Below, in pieces: positions 33,570 through 37,030 of a stretch of DNA of 37,030 nucleotides. How positions within the stretch are numbered: the first letter of the stretch is position 1; every line of letters begins with the position of its first letter. Below the pieces are notes generated by a model. That model searched no databases. It was not told where the DNA came from and saw nothing but the letters and a program-made list of their open reading frames with translations. This DNA is from Nocardia brevicatena NBRC 12119. GTDB taxonomy: Bacteria; Actinomycetota; Actinomycetes; Mycobacteriales; Mycobacteriaceae. The stretch is taken from the NCBI RefSeq assembly GCF_000308495.1, contig NZ_BAFU01000237.1:1-37030 (forward strand), read 5' to 3'. The position numbers and the translations under genes were made by a program.

Positions 33570-34442
33570 ATATCGGATGATGGCTCGACGCTGGCGCGTC
33601 GACAGTTGGGAAAGTACCTGCGCAACGGACGGGAGGAATGTGGACTCACGTTGCGTCAGGCGGCGGACCTGATCGGCCGCAGCAGCACCCTGCAGCGTAT
33701 AGAGATGGGCACGGTGGCTGCGCGTGACAGGGACCTCGATGCGTTGTGCAAAGTCTACGGGTTCGACGCCGAGCATACTGCAGCCATGAAAGGGCTTGCG
33801 GCGCAAGGGAATGAGCAAAGCTGGTGGCATGAGTACGGAGACCTGATTCCGGCAAATTTCGACTTCTACGTGGGACTGGAGGCGTCAGCGCAGCACCTGA
33901 CGATCTACCAGTCCGAGCTGGTACCAGGGTTGTTGCAGATCCCGTCTTATGCCGGTGCGCTGATCCACGCCGTCTATCCGTACGACAGTGCGACCGAACT
34001 CGAGCGACGTTTGCGACTGCGAATGCGTCGGCAAACCCGGATCACGCGTAAGGTCCGCCCCGCACACCTCGATGTGGTTCTGCGGGAATCCGCCCTGCGT
34101 GGCGTGATCGGAGGACCGAAGGTGATGGCCTCGCAACTCAAATACCTTGCCGATATCGGCACTCGGCCGAATGTCACCATTCGAATCCTGCCGTTCGGTG
34201 CGGGTCTGCCCATGGGGGTCGCGGTCGGCCCGTTCATCATCCTGGAGCTCGGCGCTGAAGCCAATGGCAGTTCGATCGACCCTCCTGTGGTGTACGTCGA
34301 GAACTTCGCCGGTGATCTGTATCTGACCAAGCCAAACGTTGTACGGCGGTACCATCAGGCATACCAGAGCATTTGTCGCCAAGCTCTGGACGAGGTAGCG
34401 AGCCGGACCCTGCTACGGCAGATGGCGAAGGAGTATGCGTGA
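33570..34442 (+). CDS. XRE-family regulator with DUF5753
   Basis: A 290-residue regulator of the actinobacterial XRE/DUF5753 (WhiJ-like) group. Residues about 10-65 form the HTH: LGKYLRNGREECGLTLRQAADLI, then SSTLQRIEMG. Residues about 90-280 form DUF5753: WWHEYGDLIPANFDFYVGLEASA, LVPGLLQIPSYAGALI, VVLRESALR and ILPFGAGLPMG. Relatives begin M-S-D-D-G-S-T-L; here the matching codon is ATA (I-S-D-D-G-S-T-L), six bases after a strong GGGAGGGAGG site. I place the start there. An in-frame GTG at 33498 is the conventional alternative. DUF397 follows directly. Confidence 0.85.
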   Translation: MSDDGSTLARRQLGKYLRNGREECGLTLRQAADLIGRSSTLQRIEMGTVAARDRDLDALCKVYGFDAEHTAAMKGLAAQGNEQSWWHEYGDLIPANFDFYVGLEASAQHLTIYQSELVPGLLQIPSYAGALIHAVYPYDSATELERRLRLRMRRQTRITRKVRPAHLDVVLRESALRGVIGGPKVMASQLKYLADIGTRPNVTIRILPFGAGLPMGVAVGPFIILELGAEANGSSIDPPVVYVENFAGDLYLTKPNVVRRYHQAYQSICRQALDEVASRTLLRQMAKEYA

Positions 34443-34642
34443 ACATCGATCTAGCCGGTGCCGAGTGGTTCAAGAGCAGCCGCAGCGGTGGTGACAAGGA
34501 GTGCGTCGAGGTAGCCTTTCTCCCGGATAACTGTGTCGGCGTTCGAGATTCGAAGAATCCCTCCGGCCCCGCCCTGACATTCACCTCGGCCGAGTGGTCA
34601 TCCTTTACCGCAGCTGCAATCCGCGGCGACTTCACCCGCTGA
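34439..34642 (+). CDS. DUF397 domain protein
   Basis: A 67-residue DUF397 protein. It shows the family pattern: WFKSSRSGGDKECVEVAFL, VGVRDSKNPSGPALTF and EWSSFTAA. Its GTG overlaps the stop of the XRE/DUF5753 gene in a GTGA motif, so the two are translationally coupled. Such pairs are widespread in actinomycetes and linked to development or antibiotic regulation. The small protein probably binds or modulates its partner regulator, as in known toxin-antitoxin-like pairs. Confidence 0.9.
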   Translation: MNIDLAGAEWFKSSRSGGDKECVEVAFLPDNCVGVRDSKNPSGPALTFTSAEWSSFTAAAIRGDFTR

Positions 34643-34657
34643 CTCTCCCCGCACGAC

Positions 34658-34687
34658 AGCCGCGAGTGGCCACACGGACTCGCGGCT
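34658..34687. terminator. Perfect stem-loop after DUF397
   Basis: AGCCGCGAGT and ACTCGCGGCT form a perfect 10-bp stem with a 10-base loop, 15 bases past the stop codon. Strong candidate terminator. Confidence 0.65.
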
Positions 34688-34766
34688 CCGCAACCACCAA
34701 TCGATCACACCGGCCTGCCTACCGGCGCGCGAGGAACACCCGCGAACTCGTCCAGCTCGGCGACCA

Positions 34767-35853
34767 CTAACGAGTCCTTCGGTGTGATGTCGCGAGTGTG
34801 AGTCCGGTGGTGGTGAGGCATCCATCGATGAGGATGTGACAGTCCTGCATTCGGCGTAGGCCGTGACGCAGGGCGTGCAGCAGGGGGGTGGAGTCGTTGA
34901 ATGTGGTGTTGTCCTGGCTGCTTCGCCGAAGTAGCGACCGGACGCTCTCGAGCGGGTTGAGGTCGGGCGCATACAGCGGCAGCCGGTAGCAGCGGATCCG
35001 GTCGTGGGTGTCGACGAACGTGCGCAGGCGGGCGTCGCGGTGCATGTTCAGGTTGTCCCGTACCGACACGATCGGACCGCCGAGCCGTCGGTGGGCGTCG
35101 ACGAGCAGGTCACGGTAGTCGGCCCAGGCGAAACTACGACACCCGCTGCTCTTCGGGTCACGGTGGTGTTCAGGCCGGTAGATCAACCGGGAGTGCTCGC
35201 CGTACTTGTAGCAGGTCACCGCAGCGATGGAGAACCTCCGCCAGGACCGTGAACGTGGGGCGTGCGCCCACGCATCGACCAGGTGCGGCATGTCGGTGGC
35301 GTCATCGCAAACCCGGCCTCGTCCTTGAAGACCAGCCAGGCCCCGAGCGCCACCGCCGTGCTTTACCCGTGGCCACGTCTGTTTCACCCACCCCCTATGG
35401 TCCGGGGATCCTGCTCGACCACCTGCCGGCCCGGGATCTGGTGGGACCGGCCATGCCGGTGCAGCAGCCGCCGGATGCCCGCCGGCGAGATGTTCGTACC
35501 GAACCGGCGCTCGACCAGCGTCCGAATTCGGACCAGGGTCCAGTTCCGGTCCGGCCAACCATGTGCCGCCGCACCCTCGGTCAACTCGGCTGCCGGCGCC
35601 GCGAACATGGCGTCGTCGTGTTCCGGCCGGTCCGGTGACCTTTCGATCGCAACGAGAGCTCTACACCGTACGTCCATGCTCTGCGCCACTGCCGCACCGA
35701 CCGGACACCGACCCGCAATCGTTTGGCAATCCGCACGTTGCCTTGCCCTACGGCAAACATTTCGATTTCTTGCACACGGATGCGTTCCCGGAACGTCCGC
35801 CGCTCGGCCGTCAGCCCACCACTTTGCGGATATCTCATGTCCTCGGCATACAT
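34767..35853 (-). pseudogene. IS630-family transposase, several frameshifts
   Basis: The minus strand encodes a DDE transposase in pieces. The first frame (35853 to about 35640) has RYPQSGGLTAERRTFRERIR and an HTH, RIAKRLRVGVRSVRQWRRAW. The next frame (to about 35390) gives AAAHGWPDRNWTLVRIRTLV. A third (to 34767) has WVKQTWPRVK, AAVTCYKYGEHSRLIYRPEH, VSVRDNLNMH (second Asp) and YAPDLNPLES (Glu). The first catalytic Asp (VFKDEAGF, then TPPTCRTW) is in yet another frame near 35335-35255. At least three lesions separate them, so this is not a single programmed frameshift. Confidence 0.85.
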
Positions 35854-35893
35854 CCGCTGTCAACCCTGCGACACCACACCGAAAGTCTCGTTA
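34768..35893 (-). mobile_element. IS630-family insertion sequence, decayed
   Basis: A 1122-bp element from 34770 to 35891, flanked on both sides by TA (34768-34769 and 35892-35893), the target duplicated by IS630 elements. Terminal inverted repeats of 24 bp (34770-34793 and 35868-35891) match at 21 positions and share TTCGGTGTG and TGTCGC. The transposase inside is frameshifted, so it cannot move by itself. It lies between the DUF397 gene and an HdeD gene. Confidence 0.85.
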
Positions 35894-35932
35894 ATCATCA
35901 GCAATTGGTCAGTAGCGTCATATTCTGCCTCC

Positions 35933-36520
35933 ATGACATCCAGCGAAACACAGTACGAGGGGCCGTTGCATCAACTGGCCCGCCGCGCATGGCAGGCGAT
36001 GCTGGTCATCGGCTTGGTGTCGGTGGTCGTCGGTACTCTGGTTCTGGTCTGGCCTGGACCGACGATCGTGGTCCTGGCCATTCTGTTCGGCATCTATCTG
36101 CTGGTTTCGGGCATCTTCCAGTTGGTCGCGGCGTTCGGCAGTCACGTGTCGAGCGGTTGGCGGGTCATGCTGATCGTCAGCGCGGTGCTGTCGTTCATCC
36201 TGGCCTTCTTCGCACTGCGCCACCTCGGTGACGCTATTCTGCTGATGGCCCTGTGGATCGGTATCGGCTGGATGTTCCGCGGCGTGGCGGTGCTGGTCGC
36301 CGGTGCGGACGCGCCCTCGGGCACCCCCGGGCGCGGCTGGAATGTCTTCTTCGGCATTGTGCTGCTGATCGGTGGCGGCATGCTGATCGTCTGGCCGTTC
36401 CACTCCGTCACGGTGCTGACACTGGTGGCCGGTTGGTGGTTGGTCTTCATGGGCATCATGGAGGTCGTCGGTGCTTTTCAGGTGCGCAGCGGGGCGAAGA
36501 ACGTAGCGAACGCCTTTTGA
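35933..36520 (+). CDS. HdeD-family membrane protein
   Basis: A 195-residue multi-pass membrane protein with six predicted hydrophobic segments, e.g. AMLVIGLVSVVVGTLVLVWP, then VVLAILFGIYLLVSGIFQLV and VLTLVAGWWLVFMGIMEVVGA. The internal W-P-x-x-T/S-V repeats (VLVWPGPTIVVLA and LIVWPFHSVTVLT) are the HdeD signature. In enterobacteria HdeD is linked to acid resistance; in actinobacteria the role is unclear. I chose the ATG at 35933; the upstream frame lies inside the IS. Its start is only 40 bp from the IS end, so the promoter may be altered. TATTCT at 35921 could drive a leaderless message. Confidence 0.85.
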   Translation: MTSSETQYEGPLHQLARRAWQAMLVIGLVSVVVGTLVLVWPGPTIVVLAILFGIYLLVSGIFQLVAAFGSHVSSGWRVMLIVSAVLSFILAFFALRHLGDAILLMALWIGIGWMFRGVAVLVAGADAPSGTPGRGWNVFFGIVLLIGGGMLIVWPFHSVTVLTLVAGWWLVFMGIMEVVGAFQVRSGAKNVANAF

Positions 36521-37030
36521 GCTCACACCGAAGTGGTTGGCCGGCAATCAACCCTGCCGTGCAGGCATTCTCGTTCGGACGGAAGGTTGGGAGCGCCCGC
36601 AGAGCAGAAAACGAGAAACACCACCACCGCCGCCGGGCTACGACGTCGACCTGATCTTCCCCTCGTTCGACCGGACCCTTCGGGACCCTGTCGACGTCAA
36701 CCATCAGGGGCAGCGTGTACAGAAAGCACTCGGCCTGTCCGATGACCCGAGCCCCTGTGCGTTCCGCGAACCGATCGCGTCGACGCTCGACGATGCGAAG
36801 CCGTCCGCACGTGTGACCACGGATGTTCTCCATCGAATGGCTTTGTTGGACGCTTCCGACCGATATCATCGCTGTTCAACGATATTTCTCTGATAGTTCC
36901 GTCCATCTATGACTGTTTTATGGACGGCGAGGAGAGGTGTTGAGCGTCCTCGTGGTCGCCTGTTGCCGCTTCCATCGACCACGCTCGCGGTGCGCAGCGG
37001 ACCGGTGCGGCGAAAGGCGGTCTCAAAGGG
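36521..37030. other. Right-edge region with inverted repeat, no assigned gene
   Basis: No supported gene. An inverted repeat CCGTCCAT...ATGGACGG (36899-36906 and 36920-36927, 13-base loop) sits in an AT-richer patch. GAGGAG follows at 36929, and a TTG at 36940 opens a frame beginning M-S-V-L-V-V-A that runs off the window. It could be the start of a repressor-controlled gene. Confidence 0.3.

Noticed and set aside
34767-35863. Programmed frameshift producing an active IS630 transposase
   Set aside because: At least three frame changes separate conserved parts, including one that removes and restores frame around the first catalytic Asp, so decay is more likely.
1-37030. CRISPR array, prophage or biosynthetic gene cluster
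   Set aside because: No regularly spaced repeats, phage structural genes or multi-domain synthases were seen. The methyltransferase and monooxygenase stand alone.

Overview
The window is GC-rich DNA with the gene content of a mycolate-type actinomycete, most likely Nocardia or a close relative. Indicators are an XRE/DUF5753 regulator paired with a DUF397 protein, an F420-type (Ddn-like) reductase, FadD/FadE-type lipid enzymes, an LCMT-like methyltransferase, many small one-component regulators and frequent GTG starts. It reads as accessory chromosome: short regulator-plus-enzyme units with no ribosomal, tRNA or phage structural genes, and many decayed genes between them.

Layout. 0-3.5 kb: a truncated Phd-like antitoxin, a FadD-type acyl-CoA ligase with a TnnAACnnGTTnnA box upstream, and a divergent NmrA oxidoreductase/HxlR regulator pair sharing a dyad. 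3.4-6.7 kb: an SDR start fragment, a DUF7691 protein, arylamine N-acetyltransferase and an SMP-30-like lactonase. 6.7-11.2 kb: a zone of decay (MFS remnant, frameshifted MBL hydrolase beside an intact MerR gene, fused TetR/aldo-keto reductase stumps) around an intact PAP2-diacylglycerol kinase fusion and msrA. 11.2-16.2 kb: a tautomerase/MarR divergent pair, a SUKH-like protein, a class II histone-deacetylase-like amidohydrolase, an F420-type reductase and a methyltransferase. 16.4-18.8 kb: an OafA-type acyltransferase with SGNH domain, preceded by a small coupled ORF. 19-20.7 kb: an alpha/beta hydrolase-TetR operon whose hydrolase has Asn at the nucleophile position. 21.1-23.1 kb: a long acyl-CoA dehydrogenase. 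23.1-24.5 kb: two small hypothetical genes and regulatory DNA. 24.5-26 kb: a GntR/FCD regulator translationally coupled to a Cache-domain protein with no membrane segment. 26-28.7 kb: an LLM flavin monooxygenase and a nitronate monooxygenase-like protein. 29-30.7 kb: dhaK-dhaL. 30.8-33 kb: TetR divergent from a type-B carboxylesterase. 33.5-34.6 kb: XRE/DUF5753 (apparent ATA start) with DUF397. 34.77-35.89 kb: a decayed IS630-family element with terminal inverted repeats and TA flanks. 35.9-36.5 kb: an HdeD-family membrane protein, then an unassigned right edge.

How the genes work together. Most units are a local repressor or activator next to the enzyme it probably controls (HxlR/NmrA, MerR/MBL, MarR/tautomerase, TetR/alpha-beta hydrolase, GntR/Cache, TetR/esterase), and several carry a visible dyad or promoter in the shared intergenic region. 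The enzymes suggest breakdown or detoxification of lipids, nitro compounds and xenobiotics. The least ordinary elements are the Asn-nucleophile hydrolase operon, the GntR-Cache module with its 14-bp upstream repeats, the regulator with an apparent AUA start, and the run of collapsed gene pairs. All family names come from motif recognition by eye; no database search was run.
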